64,000 bases of DNA from Istiophorus platypterus (GCA_016859345.1 CM029122.1:7441575-7505574); one strand, 5' to 3'; positions 13,935 to 26,598 are shown, numbered from the stretch's first letter. A program made the numbers and translations. Notes: a model not told the origin generated them from the letters alone.

Positions 13935-14011
13935 GCTCGCCACAGGGCAGATCTTGGCAATCTTGGCCTCTTAGGGAGCGCTGGCCAGGAGGGAAATCAC
14001 AGCCACCTCAG

Positions 14012-17000
14012 CTGTAGAGCAGAGGGAAGAGAGCCCGAACACACGAGAGAGGGACGCAAGCACCTGGAGATCTGGATGTGCCGCTGAGACCATTGCATAA
14101 CCTGGATCCGGGAAGAGGGGTAAAGGTCAGAATTATCAGCTGGCTGGTTAAGTTACTTGTAATACACAAGCAAAATAGGTTAACAGATGTTATAATCTTG
14201 AATGGCAAAAATTCCTTCTAAAAACAAAAATATTCTGAGTTGGGCTCTGCTTGTTAGTTAATCACTATCTCTTACAAGCTACCAAACAAAAGATCTGTCT
14301 TCAGTGACCGGCCAGATTTGTTATAACTAAGGATGCTGCAGCAGAGCTATGAATGGTTGATATGGATCACTGATTTAAATGTCATGAGAATAACAATACC
14401 CTGAACCAATCAAAAATTTGTTCCTGAGTCATTACATCTTAATTACTCCTTACAGAGTCAACAACTGCTACCTTTATAAATTTAGAATTCCAGGTATGTC
14501 TCCCACACCTGCGGGCTTTTTTTTATTTTCCCACAGAGAAGTTTTAAAGGTCAAATGACATTACTAACATTTTAACATCTCTTTCAGGCACCAAGTAATG
14601 TTGCCATACTGGAGATAACACTGGAGTGGCTGGTACCACTACCAGTCCTCCCAACATTACAGTAACAGTGCTTCCCCAAACTTGTTGTGGCTTATGTCCC
14701 ACTATGTTTTTTTTGTCACAGCAGCCACAAAACTAGATGAGATGCCTTGAGGTCAGAGGCATTCAAATATCATTGGTATTGTGTTTTTGTTGAACGCTGG
14801 AATTCCGCTGCATCACGCAAACACAGGCCACCCAACAGTTGAACAACATTATGAAGTAGCAGCCACATGATACTGCCTGCCTGAATCCATCTCAAGACCA
14901 ACCATAGTCAAAAGCACCATCTCAAGCCTGTGTGAGGCCAGATGTGTACACAGCCTTAGGTGTGTGTGGCCACAGGCCAGACATGAGGGAATGTGACATT
15001 AAATTACTGCTTTACATTTATTTTGGTAATTTTCTCTGACTGACATATTGAAATACTACTAACTTAATCATTTGTAATTAATATTATCTAATTCTGATTT
15101 GGTTCCCGATTAACTGATGCATCCCTAGTTGTAATGTTGGCTAATTTAAGAGTAATAATTACCACCATTATAAGACATACTGAAGCACCCTATCATAACT
15201 TTTAGTCAGGTCAGTTTTGTTTATATTGCCCAATGTCGCTAATTACTTTCTACTTCTACTACTACTCTCTTCTCTTCTTTTGCTACCTTAGTCTTTTCCA
15301 CATCTTTTTATCACAACCTGGGTCTTGTTTTTTTGTTTTTTTTACCATGAATTTTTATTATTACAATAAAATCGTTCTTGCCAAAGTAACTGCTGTGATC
15401 GGAAATAATGGTGACACTGCTACATGCGGCAGTCCAGTGAGGAGAGAACGAGCAGACTATTAAAAAAAAGACAGCAGATTGGCCAGGCAATCTACACCAC
15501 TTTATTTGCAGGTAAAACCTGTAATGTCAGTGATATTCCCTCAGTGCGTAGGAAAACTATGGCAGTTCCAAGTTAAGCCAGGAAGTTGGTCTGTAAACTG
15601 CGGAGGATGTTTACCACAGACAGTTTGGGTAATACTGTTTGCATTTCAATTTCCATTCCAAATACTTCTATTCTGGAGCTGTTTTTTTTTTCTTTTCAAA
15701 CCCACATGATCTGTGCATCCTAGTTGCCATACTGTCATGGGGAATACCACATAACCACAACTGTCATGGTTTGATTCTAGCTGAGAAACCTTTGTTGTGT
15801 ATCACGCATGCCTCATGTACCTGCATGCAACTGTCTGCTGGGAGACTCTCTCCCTGGGTCAGTCTCTCTGTCAAATGGAGATAAAATATCAAAGACTGCT
15901 AGTCAAAAAAACAGCCTCTATGATTGTCCAACTGCACATATTCCTTGCCCTGGCCTACTTCATTTTGGTGATGTCTTGGCATTCCCAGATCTCAGCCATT
16001 AACTTGGTGAGGGCAATGTTATCATTACCAATGGGAATGATGGATAAAACTAAGAAAATGAGACCCAGGAATTTCCCTCTCAATGTCAGTATGTCGATCA
16101 ATGAAACATGATACAGCCTGCCAATTTAGCACTTGGCACTGGCAATTGACTGTCGCATCAACAACAAATCTTGAAAGTAATTATATCCATTTTAACGTAG
16201 CTTTGTCCTGCATTTCAATCTAAAAAGTTCACACCTCAGCCTTTTTAATATATAATTTTTTGCAGTTTCAGAAAAGGCAAAGAAATAAAACTAATAGAGC
16301 CTGTTAATGTTTTAAGAGAGTGGCAGCAACGCGGGATTGTAGTACAATGAAAGATCTATGGATAAATGTTTGACTTTTGGGGCAAATAAATTAGCATACA
16401 TGTCCTAATGCCAGCAGCAAGAAATTTGAGGCCCAATACTAATATAAATTAAGCAATTAGGGGTTATATATTAGGTCTTGTTTCTAACAATGTACAAAAA
16501 CGTACCACTGGACATAAATCAAACCACAACTGTAAAAAAATCGAGTGTTTTGCTAGTAGACACAAATCAACCATATGCAAACTCAGTGTCATAGTATGGG
16601 ATTCAATATGATACTTGCCAATTATATTGTGCTTTCAATCTGACTGTCAGTAAAATGAATACCTAGCTTACAGAGTTAATGCTTTTTTTTTTAAATACAT
16701 TTTTTCATTTCAAGGTTGTAAAGTCACTTTTAAAGAATGGCACTGACACCAGAACCCTCCTCGAAAGGCAATTGTAGTGATCAAAGGCAAAAAGGTGCAG
16801 AGAATTATAAAGGGAAAGGAACATGACTTGTTTTTTTTTTTTTTTTTTTAGACAACAGAAAAAATAAGACATCCTCAATGCGATTTAACGAGCTGAAAGC
16901 TTCAATGAAGTTGACAATCACGATGTAATGTCTAACCAAGCTCCAAGACGGGGTTCATGAATCTTTGTGAGCTTACTTTCTAAAAGCCCATCTCCAACAA

Positions 17001-17700
17001 ATCTTCTACCTAGTTTTTGAAATAGTGTAGCAGATCAACAATTGACTTGAAATAGGAAGAGAAGTGAAGTAGATTGGTTAATTTTCAATATGCAAAAGGT
17101 AGAGATGGAAATATGATAAACCAAAACTTAAGAGTATTAAAATTGAGAACAGTAAGTGTTGCTGTTCTGCTGTCTTGGAGAGCCATAATGGTTGTTAAAG
17201 CTAACGCTAACAGTATGTCCTTCAAGCAACAGCAGCAAGTTTGTGTACTAACCTTTTTGATTAGACTTCTAGTAACCATAAGTCTATTTGGTGAATAGCT
17301 AGTAATATCTCATAAGACACAAATTGGGTGGAATACATGGTTAAAACTTATGTTTGGTTCATCTCATCTTACAGTGTTTTCATAGTTTTAGGGTAGTGAA
17401 ACAAGATCATTTCCTATTTTACAGGTGGCCAGTGAAACTTGCCTCAGCATCAGCCACCAAGACTGCAGCTGTCACTAAAGACAGTATATTACAGTCATTG
17501 TTACAGGCAAGATCTTACCAGTGTCTTTAGCTCGCACGGAACGAAATGTCACATCATGAATATTGAGCCACTATCAGAAAAACACTCAGGAGTTAACTAT
17601 CTACAAATGGGGCTAAAGGGTGGATTACTCTCGCTATGCACAAAAAAAAACGTATTGATACGTCTTATCGACAGTGTAAAAAGTGGCACACACACAAATA
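14012..17700 (-). other. usp9 intron 1, 3' part
   Basis: The first usp9 intron runs from about 19086 to 14012 on the minus strand, about 5 kb. The part 14012-17700 is AT-rich with homopolymer runs (poly-T near 16830-16850) and no element or coding sequence I can support. Short open frames near 15233-16111 have no family resemblance. Confidence 0.5.
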
Positions 17701-19086
17701 ATAACAGATGCCATTAGGACAAACGTTAAGCTAGATACAATTGCGGCCTTTTGGACTGAACCGGCTCTATAACGTTAACGTTAGTGGAATTTTTAAAAAA
17801 CCATCTTATGGACGTTGTAATCGGTCATGTAACACTACGTGCGTCGCCGTTGAACATCATCATAATGAAACAGCGCTGCAGCATATGCAGCGCACGGTGA
17901 CATTACGTAACTATCACAAACTAGCACCTTAACCGCCGTTAACAGCTGGTTTAGTTAGTCCCAGCGGCTAGCTAGCTAGCTAGCCAGCCAGCCGCGGCGA
18001 CTAACGTTAGGTTTAGCCTGCAAGGCGATCCGCCCAGACAGCGGAGCAGCGAAGGCCTCGTCCAAAGCCCACTGCGCTGAGACGTGCAGGCCTCATTACT
18101 CGGTCGGGGCCTGACATTATACTTGTCCAGCAAACACTGGCTACACGGCTGGCGATCCGAAGCGCACAGAGAGTTTGGCCCGATGACTAAAATCACGATC
18201 GATCTTTACACCGCTTCCCCGGCGTTATTTTTGGACCGACCGTGTTGAGCATTTGGCCGTGGCTAACGAGAAGCGATTCCAGATAAACAGTTGATGTCGG
18301 GGTAGCCGTTAGCTTGCTTGCGAGTAAATACCCGAAGGTGCATCTTAGCTAACGTTTCTATTTTGACAAGCGGCTCGCTGATATGACTCGACAACTAATT
18401 AGTTTTCTTATCTATCAAACGAGCAGTGTGCGATTGAGCTTAACGTCGCTTTGCAGCCATCTCGGCATTCATAATAAGTTAACCTAGCTGGCTACCTCAG
18501 ATAACGTTAAATATGTTAGTGACAGGGGAGTCGTCTATTTCCTGAAATTTAACTGAGTGTTCTGACCTGTATCGTCTGACGCTAACTTAAAACTAAGCGA
18601 AAACAATCTGAAAATAAAACCTTGGAAGCCCAAATGAAACATAATGTAAACCGCAATTTGGTTTCGGCAAAGCCATTATTCATGATATATATAAAACGAT
18701 GATGGGAGAGTAACCAAATTTCACTAAGTTGTAAACATGATACGTTTAAAGGAAATGTCCCTTCTCAGTCTGTAGACAGTGCCGAGGACTGTTTGCGGGC
18801 AGCTAGCGCTAGCTCTGCTTCAGTGAACCCAGCGGGGCGAGCTAATGAGACCACCGGTTACTGTCAGCGCCATGAATTGCAGTTTAATCGCGTTGACAAT
18901 GTCGGGGTCCCGACGGGCAGCGACCAACACAGAAAAAAGAAAACCAACAGCGACCCGATAACGCGAGTAACCCAACTCTGCAGCAACGTTACCTTCTGCA
19001 CCCACCGCCAGCTGACGCTAACGGTGGCGGTAGCCAAGCTAACAATCACCAGCCAGCCCACCGAGCTAAGTTAGCTAACAACTCAC
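17700..19086. promoter_or_regulatory. CpG-rich region in usp9 intron 1 / promoter shoulder
   Basis: GC and CpG content rise sharply compared with the AT-rich intron to the left. The region is studded with TAACGTTA / GCTAACG / GCTAGC words: AACGTTAACGTTAG at 17771, a GCTAGC run near 17968-17992, CTAACGTTAGG at 18001, TAGCTAACGTTTC at 18346, ATAACGTTAAA at 18501, GCTAGCGCTAGC at 18802. This fits the CpG-island flank of the usp9 promoter and could hold alternative first exons. Confidence 0.6.
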
Positions 19087-19380
19087 CAGGAATTTGATAT
19101 GACTTCCCCCTCTATTCACGGGCTACGTCCAAGCCTTGAACGATGGTGTCGTCGTATATTACATAAACGTGGCCTATATCGGTGACAGTTTCCGAGGACA
19201 CGGACCCGCTGCTAGAAAGATCTGATTCCTACGGCTTTCTGCTGCTGCTTCTGGGTGTTTTTCCTGCGTCACCGGCGCGGTAACGGCCCCCCTAACTCTG
19301 TCTAGTCCGATTTCTAGGGCTTGTCACTTCGGTCCCAGCAGTCACTCGCAACTTGAATCGGTTCAACATGGCGGAAGCGA
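19087..19380 (-). promoter_or_regulatory. usp9: Probable usp9 noncoding exon 1 and core promoter
   Basis: A strong minus-strand donor (CTG then GTGAGT) at 19081-19087 ends a candidate noncoding first exon that would splice to the acceptor after 14011. The upstream sequence is CpG-rich (for example GTCACCGGCGCGGTAACGG near 19267). A YY1/ETS-like composite, AACATGGCGGAAG, lies at 19365-19377 on the plus strand. No TATA box is evident, as expected for a housekeeping CpG promoter. The transcription start is inferred, not seen. Confidence 0.5.
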
Positions 19381-19562
19381 AGTCGGACACAGACGCTGCT
19401 CGGTTAAAAAAAAAATAAAAAAAATTAAAAAAATGATTTAAAAAAAGAAAACAGACCAGACGATTGCGCGAATTCCGACAGCGGAGCTTTGTAGGTTGGG
19501 CTAGTTTGCGCCGCATCCGAGCGCGGTTGGGAAAAACGCAACAGCCGCTGAATGGAAAAGGG

Positions 19563-19625
19563 CTAAAAAAAAAAAAAAGAAAAAGAAAAAGAAGAAAAGA
19601 AAAAGAAAACGAGAAAGAAAAACCT
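19563..19625. repeat. Purine-rich GAAAA low-complexity tract
   Basis: Interrupted (A)n/GAAAA/GAAAAAG tract. The minus-strand frame through it gives a repetitive Phe-Ser peptide, an artefact of the tract. Confidence 0.8.
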
Positions 19626-20064
19626 GTCAATTCCGATAAGTGACTCCGGATCCGGCGGGATTCTCCGATCCGTGGTTTGGTTTAAAAACCGAGAGTGATT
19701 AACCTGGCGCGTCTGACCGTATCGCCCCCTGTCGGACGGGGTGGTAACGACACGGGTGTTTCGTGTGATCATGGAAGTAAAAATAAAGGAAAAGTAAAAG
19801 TTAAAAAGTTAAAAAGAGTCACACGAGGCCTCTGTCTCCCGAAGAAACAGTCTTTAGTATAAGATTACGTGTTTTTGTTAACGTTCTCCCGTTGCTGCTC
19901 AAACGGGGAAACGTTATCTGTGTACACAGGGATGCAAATTTTATACAAAAAAAAAAAAAATGACTGGGGAGTTAAAATATATATATAGAATTAATTCGTC
20001 TAGTGACACGCTGGTGAAGCATCATGTTAGCTCCAAATAGACTGGAATGTTAATCTGCTCAAAA

Positions 20065-20150
20065 AGCAAAGGCTGTGGATTTCTTCCCCCTTCATTTACA
20101 TTGAAAGCACACAAGTAGGAACCTTGTAATGGCCGTTATGAAGAATGAGC
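20065..20150. repeat. Dispersed repeat fragment (TTACATTGAAAGCAC ... ATGGCC family)
   Basis: GTGGATTTCTTCCCCCTTCA, then TTTACATTGAAAGCAC and TAATGGCCGTTATGAA, match a repeat also present at 27505-27960 (opposite orientation) and 44795-45290. Confidence 0.5.
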
Positions 20151-20298
20151 CGGATGTGTTTCAGTGCTCAATCTGGCACCTGACTACGGTTTTTAGTCAA
20201 TTTAGTCATTTAAGTGCATCAATGGAATAATGATGTTTTACAAGTACATATATTTCAAAAAATGGAGACACCTGTACAGTGCAATGCAATCTATTATA

Positions 20299-21344
20299 CA
20301 GTTACCTATATAAGTATTTTGACAGCGACACAATTTTTGCCATTTTGCCTCTGTACACGACCACAATGGATTCGCAAAAAAGGCCATCAAGATGTGATTG
20401 AAGTGTAGACTTTCAGCTTTAATTCAAGGGGTTTACTAAAAAATATTGCATTAATCTTTTAGGAATTACAGCCATTTTTACAAGGTCCCTTATTTTCAAA
20501 GGCTTGAAACTAACTTGATGAACCAACAAAGGATTATTTATAAGACTTGAATGAAAATCCTTTGCTGTCAATGACTTCCTGAGGTCTGGAACCTTTGGAC
20601 ATCACCAAATGCTGAGTTGTTGCTTAGATGCTTAGATGTTTTCTGCCAAAATCTAAACTGGGGTTCCTGATCATGAATGTTACCAATGGTTTGTACCTTG
20701 TGTTAAACCCTCTGTATTTACATTCATTCAGGCAATTGTAGATTCTGACCATCACACACCAACCTCCTGGAGAGTCTTCTTTAACTCGCTAGATGTTGTG
20801 TAGGGTTTTTCTTCACCAAGGAAAGAATTCTATGATCATCATCTTTACTCATTCCATGGTCTTCCAGACCTTTTGTTGTTGCTGAGCTCCCCAGTTCATT
20901 CCTTCTTTTTAGGAGCATACCAAATTGTTGATTTGTCCACTCCTAAAGTTTCTGCCATCTCTTGAGGCATCCATGGAGCACTTATCGAGAGTTCCCATGA
21001 ATAGTTAACAAATGCAAATTCAGCACTGGGAATCAACTCCAGACCTTTTATCTGCTTAAATTGCCTTTAAAAAATAACTAAGGAAAGTCCACACCTGGCT
21101 ATGAAACTGATCTTCAGTCAAATGCCCAATTATTTTTGAGCCTCTTAAAATTAGGGACTTTGTCTAAAAATGTTTGTAAATCCTAAAGAGTTTATGCAAT
21201 ATTTTTGTTAAACCCCATTAATTAAAGCTGAAAGTCTACACTTCAATCACATGTGCATAGCTTTGTTTTAAATTCATTGTGGTGGTGTACTGAGACAAAA
21301 TTATGAAAAGCGTGTCACTGTCCAAATACTTATGTACCTAACTG
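20299..21344 (-). mobile_element. Decayed Tc1/mariner-like transposon (copy B), both terminal repeats present
   Basis: The left end begins CAGTTACCTATATAAGTATT TTGACAGCGACAC next to a TA, and the right end closes GTGTCACTGTCCAAATACTT ATGTACCTAACTG; the two are inverted copies. The inner blocks TTTCAGCTTTAATTCAAGGG and its complement near 21220 extend the terminal repeats to over 100 bp. The interior carries a transposase remnant on the minus strand (CTTTGGACATCACCAAATGC at about 20592 and GATTTGTCCACTCCTAAAGT at about 20931) with stops. About 1.05 kb, shorter than an intact element of roughly 1.6 kb, so internally deleted. It sits between the divergent usp9 and med14 promoters. Confidence 0.87.
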
Positions 21345-22224
21345 AAATAGCCCTGCAATAAATACAATTCAGCTTGAAATGTTTGGATTTGATTAGAACT
21401 GTGGGTAGGTGGTTTAGGGTTAATTATTCTAGGACACAACATCACAAACTAAAGCCCCAAACCTTAGCTAAACAACCTACCCATTCACAAATTAGAGAGA
21501 TTTTACAAAGGTGGTATTTACCGCAGGGCATTTGGACTAATTCTATTACGATGTTCAGGGTTTCAATTTTTCTAATTACTCTCCTTGCTCTCGGCTGCTG
21601 TAAACAAGCAGCTGGCAGGAATCTGGGCTTGAATCGGCACATTTTGTTTAAAACAAGCTCACTGAAAATATCGGGTGATGAAAATGTTTTAATCATACTC
21701 ACGTTTGATTTCAAAATCTTCTTCTTAGAGTCATTTTAATATGCAGTTGTTGGTCAGTCTTTTCTGCCACACCCAACCTGTTGTGTGCCTAAAGGCTAAA
21801 TATCCCCCTCCCACCCTTCGAGGCCCCCAAGGTGGTGGGTGTCTATGGGAACAATATGAGCCCCTTTCATCAGACATCAAATCTGTAATATTCCTGGCTT
21901 TATTTATATGTGTTAAAGTGACAGCTATGGAGCTTGTACTTAATGCCCTTAGGACAGAATAATCTTACACCAAAAGCACAGCATCCTATTTACAAAATGA
22001 GGCCAAGGAAGTCAGTAGATGAGATAACAGAAAATACAGAACAAATCCCTTGTGTTTCTTGTCTCTTTGCATATCATTTGTATTTCTATATAGGGCATTC
22101 TCTGCAGTGGGTTTTCTGTTTTTTGTTTTTTTGTTTTTTTTTACAATGGAGATCCAGGAGGGCAACAGATCTGTCCACAGCTCCAGATATACTACTTGGA
22201 TGAAACAACACAGCCTGTAATTAT

Positions 22225-22372
22225 TATATCTCGGTTAATAAGCTAGCTGATTAATCGATTATAAAACAGTTAATCAGTAATTGTTTTTATTCATCACACA
22301 AAAATGCCAAACGTTTCATGATTTTGGCTTCTCAATAATAATCCATAATAAAAATAATTATTAGTTGCAGGC
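22225..22372. repeat. MITE fragment (copy 2 of the GCTGCAACTAA family)
   Basis: GATTAATCGATTATAAAAC at about 22250 and the closing AATAATTATTAGTTGCAGGC at about 22352 are the internal and terminal signatures of the family. Confidence 0.55.
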
Positions 22373-22699
22373 TTTTATAAAATGGTTAAAAAATGAGCTC
22401 TACCTCAAACAGCTACAAGAGTCAAAATCTGCATTTATACACCAGTAAATACTATACAGGACATTTAATAAAATATACTATACACTATACACTCGGCTGA
22501 CAGTTTATTAGATGCACTAGCTGGAGCTATTATTAGTACTTTTACTTCAGTAACCGATCTGAATACTTCCTCACACACCGTGGTTAACGTTTACTGTTAC
22601 CAGGGCGACAGATTTTACAAACACGTTTCTCAATAAACTGCGGACTAATAAACGCTATCAAATTAAAGCCATAAACGTGCAACATAAAACACTTGTCTG

Positions 22700-23135
22700 G
22701 GCGTTTTAAAACCCGCAATAAAACAAATAAGTTTGTTCCGACAGTTTCCCCCACGTTCGGCCTGATTTACAACACGGCGCATCCGCGACTCCCGCTCCTC
22801 GAGGGCTCCTGTCCGGGTTTTCAATCCCACCGGATCCTTCGCGACGGCAAAGATGGCGGCCGGGCTGCGTTGAGCCTTCTCCGTGATGAGTTACCGGATT
22901 TAGTGTATTTGTTGAGTTTTTGTGTTTTGTTTTTTTAGCCGAACGGTTTGGGGGAGAACCGAGTCCATGCCGAGGAACCCCCGTCGCGAAAGAAATGCTG
23001 TGAGACCACGGGGAAAATCTTGTTTTTTGTTTTTTTTTTTCCGCTAGGAGTTAGCCGCCCGCAGCCCGATAGTTCTCCGTCGCAGCGCTGGGTGTGCGTC
23101 GCGCTAGCTAACTGGGTCCGTATCGTCATTGTAAA
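22700..23135 (+). promoter_or_regulatory. med14: med14 CpG-island promoter and 5'UTR, with YY1 motif
   Basis: CpG-rich sequence directly upstream of the med14 ATG. It contains AAGATGGCGGC at 22850-22860, a perfect YY1 element in the sense orientation, typical of TATA-less housekeeping genes just downstream of the start site. If transcribed, the motif's own ATG opens a 6-codon upstream frame (ATG at 22853, TGA at 22871). A second tiny uORF (ATGCTGTGA) lies near 22996. GCTAGCTAAC at 23103 repeats the motif seen at the usp9 side. Confidence 0.65.
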
Positions 23136-26100
23136 ATGGCTCCGGTGCAGATCGGGTCAGACGGGCAGCTCGTCCCGCTCGGTGGACCGGTGGTCTCGGG
23201 TCCGCAGCCGCCGCCGCCCGGGGCCCCGGCCACGCACGGCATCCGACTGAGCCTGCTGATTGAGTTTCTCCTCCAACGGACCTACCACGAAATTACCCTG
23301 CTGGCGGAGCTGTAAGTAACGTTTTCTTTAGCGTCGTAGGCCTCGAAGCTAACCGGGTAACTGGCGGGCTAATCAGCTAACGATGGTAAACCGGGACGTT
23401 GCTCCATATCCAGGCGCCTTAAAAAACACCAGCTGTTCCGTCGAAATATTTTTACATTTGGGACCAGTCGTGGGACGTAGGGCCCCCTTTCATATGGATA
23501 ATGATCGCGAAGTTGAAAGCAAAGACAAGTAATGAAATTCGAGGGGGGCGTACCGGTAAATAACACATCAGAGCTCCTAAAAGTTGAGCTGGCTAATAGT
23601 TATTATAAGTATTATAAGTGTTTGTATGGGGCGATAAATAGGTGGGATTATGGACCACTTGCATCGGGCTGCTGTCCCAAAGTCAGGTCTTCCTCTCCCA
23701 GTTGCGAACTGATAGGATGAATTTGTTTTATTTGCTATAGTCAAAGCATATCGTGAATGCACAGTTGTAGTGTCCAGGCTGTTTACCTACTTTAATGATG
23801 AGGATAAGGGCAGTGATTAAATGTTTTAATGCTTTTTTTTTTCAGACTTCCCAGAAAGACAGACATGGAGAGGTGTGTGTCTTCTAATTTATATCAGAAA
23901 TTCTTTCTCTCTCCACTCATTTATAGCCACTCATTCCAATAAGTTGTTGATTTGAATCTATGTTTAACTTTTATCTAAAGTTCTTTTTGCTTTTTTTTTA
24001 TTTAAAGGAAAATTGAGATTGTCCAGTTTGCCAGTCGAACCAGGCAGCTGTTTGTGCGTCTGCTAGCCCTGGTAAAGTGGGCAAGCAATGCAGGGAAAGT
24101 TGAGAAGTGTGCGGTATGTTGTTTTATTTATATTCTATTTATTTAACCTCTATTAACCAGGAAGACTCTTGACATACATTATTTTCGTAAGAGACTTGGG
24201 AAAAATGGCATTGTAAGAAAGGTGTAATGTACATAAATAAGAACACACATAATTAATTTAATCAATCACATATGGCACAACAAGAGTGAAAAAACTTGAC
24301 TGTTTAAAACCTCATGACACATTTTGAATGAGATGTCTGAAATAGAAGCAGAGTTTTTTTTTCTCATAGTATTCATAGTAAAAAAAAAAAAAATGCAGTT
24401 TTACCAAGTTCTCAGCAGACTCTAAGGATACTACACATTATCCATCTAGAAGATCTGGTCTTGCAGTTTTTAGAAACAGGAGAAAACATTTCACTAAGGT
24501 AAACTGGAAGTTTACCAAATATGGATTTAAAGCTACTTATGAATCTTTTCTCCATGTTTTTAGTGAAGTAATGTGTGTAATTTGATTCCCCCTATATCAC
24601 TCTTTATGGGTGGCTTTCAATAATACACTGCAAATATCCTTGTGTCCACCAGCGCACAAAATCATCTAACTCTTATGTCTCTACCATGGTATCTATGGTA
24701 ACAGATGATCTCCAGCTTCTTGGATCAGCAGACCATTTTATTTGTGGATACAGCTGATAGGCTGGCATCACTGGCCAGAGATGCACTGGTTCATGCCCGT
24801 TTACCCAGCTTTGCCATCCCCTTTGCCATCGATGTGCTCACCACCGGGTCATACCCACGCCTGCCCACATGCATACGAGTAGGTTTTTTTTTTTTTTAAA
24901 CATTTTTCACAGGCTGTTAAGACTGCTAACTTATAATCTTGTATAAAAAGATCTTGGGATATCAAACTCATTTGGCTTTAAATTACTTTCTCTTGTGTAC
25001 GTTTGGTACATCAGCACATTTTATTCTATGTCTATATCCATTTATACAGGATAAGATCATTCCTCCAGACCCCATCACTAAGGCAGAAAAGCAGACCACT
25101 CTGAACCAGCTAAATCAGATTCTGCGGCACCGCCTCGTCACCACAGACTTACCTCCCCAGCTGGCAAACCTCACAGTTGGTAAGCAGCTTGTGTGAACCA
25201 TCAGTGGTATATTTTAACTGCTAGCCATTCTTATAGCTTAATTAACAGTTTGTTTTTAGCTGTATTGAAAAGGAGAGGATCTTATGCATGTGTTTGCTCA
25301 TGTGTGTATTTGTGTAGCTAATGGGCGTGTAAAGTTCCGTGTGGAAGGAGAATTTGAGGCCACTTTGACTGTGATGGGAGATGACCCTGATATTCCCTGG
25401 AGGCTGCTGAAGCTAGAGATTCTGGTTGAGGACAAAGAGACTGGAGGTAAGGCATGCTCTCATCTAGTCTTCTGCACACCACAGTGGACACCATTGACAA
25501 GATGATAGACAATTTATTTGGTAGCTGATGTTTTACCCCCTTCCGTTCACTCTCAGCTGGTTTGTTCTCACCCCATTCCCACGCTCAATCTATTCCCCCT
25601 CCCCCTTCCTTTTGACAGATGGCCGAGCTTTGGTCCACAGTTTGCAGGTAAACTTCATCCATGAGTTGGTCCAGGCACGTCTTTGCGCTGATGAAAAACC
25701 CCTGCAGGACATGTACAACTGCTTGCGTATCCTTTCTATGTCTAAGTTTGTCTGTCTGCAAAATACACAGGTATTTTGTGTATCTACAGCCTGCAAACTG
25801 CCTTGGCTTTTGTCCCAGTCTGCTGTGAACTACTGCAGTGGTGCAGGAGTATATGTCAGAGCATATAGAGTATTGACTGGTCAAGCAGACTAGTGCTGCA
25901 TTCCAATGAGAAACACAGCTGCAGAAATGTATCTTTCTTAAGCCCCTCTTTTTTAATTAATTCTCAAACAACACAGCTGCTGTTTGTTACTGGCAGGGAA
26001 AGGGCAGCACTGTTTTCAGTACAACCTGTCACCCAGTCAGGTCATGTGAGGTGTAATTATTCCTTGTGGAGTTTTGTGTTTCAACACCTGCTGATACTGT

Positions 26101-26541
26101 ACTTAGAAAGTGATTTTTTTTTGATGGTCCTTTTTAAATTACAACAAAAGTATATTTTCTACAAAATTCAAGTGTCCCATCGTGTCAACATTAAAACCAT
26201 ACACCTTATTTCTGTTAAATGATTGTCAGGCAGTAATGAACCTGCAATTTTTCACACTCTTGTAACCTATATATGCATAGGAAGGAGAAGATATGTTCTG
26301 AGCAGACAGTCAGAGGCTTAACACTGATTTGTCTGTGGTAAAATGTAAAAGGAACAACAGCTTGTTAGCAGTCATGCTAACATCAAAGACCCTAATCAAG
26401 CATGCAAGCTGAGCCCAACCTTGCTAATCACAATGCTAATCAGTACATCTCTGCTCTGCCTTTCCCCCACCAACGATAGCAGTGCAGCTAAACGTGTCAA
26501 TGAGCAGTCTGTCTTGGGCACAGATACCCCTTTTACCAACA

Positions 26542-26598
<57 letters not shown>

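Larger units (their letters stand above)
1..14011 (-). other. usp9: usp9 exon map (coding exons 2-17)
   Basis: Exons in transcript order, all with AG acceptors and GT donors on the minus strand and phases that join: 13833-14011 (coding 13833-13934; acceptor preceded by a clean pyrimidine tract at 14012-14032), 11276-11421, 10806-10885, 9740-9852, 7614-7832, 6618-6733, 6215-6466, 5936-6071, 5685-5837, 4220-4324, 3893-4099, 3644-3780, 1266-1399, 1048-1138, 289-402, and 1-173 (open at the window edge). Lengths were checked codon by codon, for example 219 nt = 73 codons for 7614-7832 and 207 nt = 69 codons for 3893-4099. The 10806-10885 exon is only 80 nt. Confidence 0.93.

Noticed and set aside
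19292..19630. 112-codon minus-strand frame with repeated Phe-Ser
   Set aside because: Product of the GAAAA low-complexity tract and homopolymers near the usp9 promoter.
22948..23250. 100-codon open frame overlapping the med14 start
   Set aside because: It starts upstream on a different frame, is rich in Arg/Ser from CpG sequence, and the med14 frame at 23136 matches the known N-terminus.
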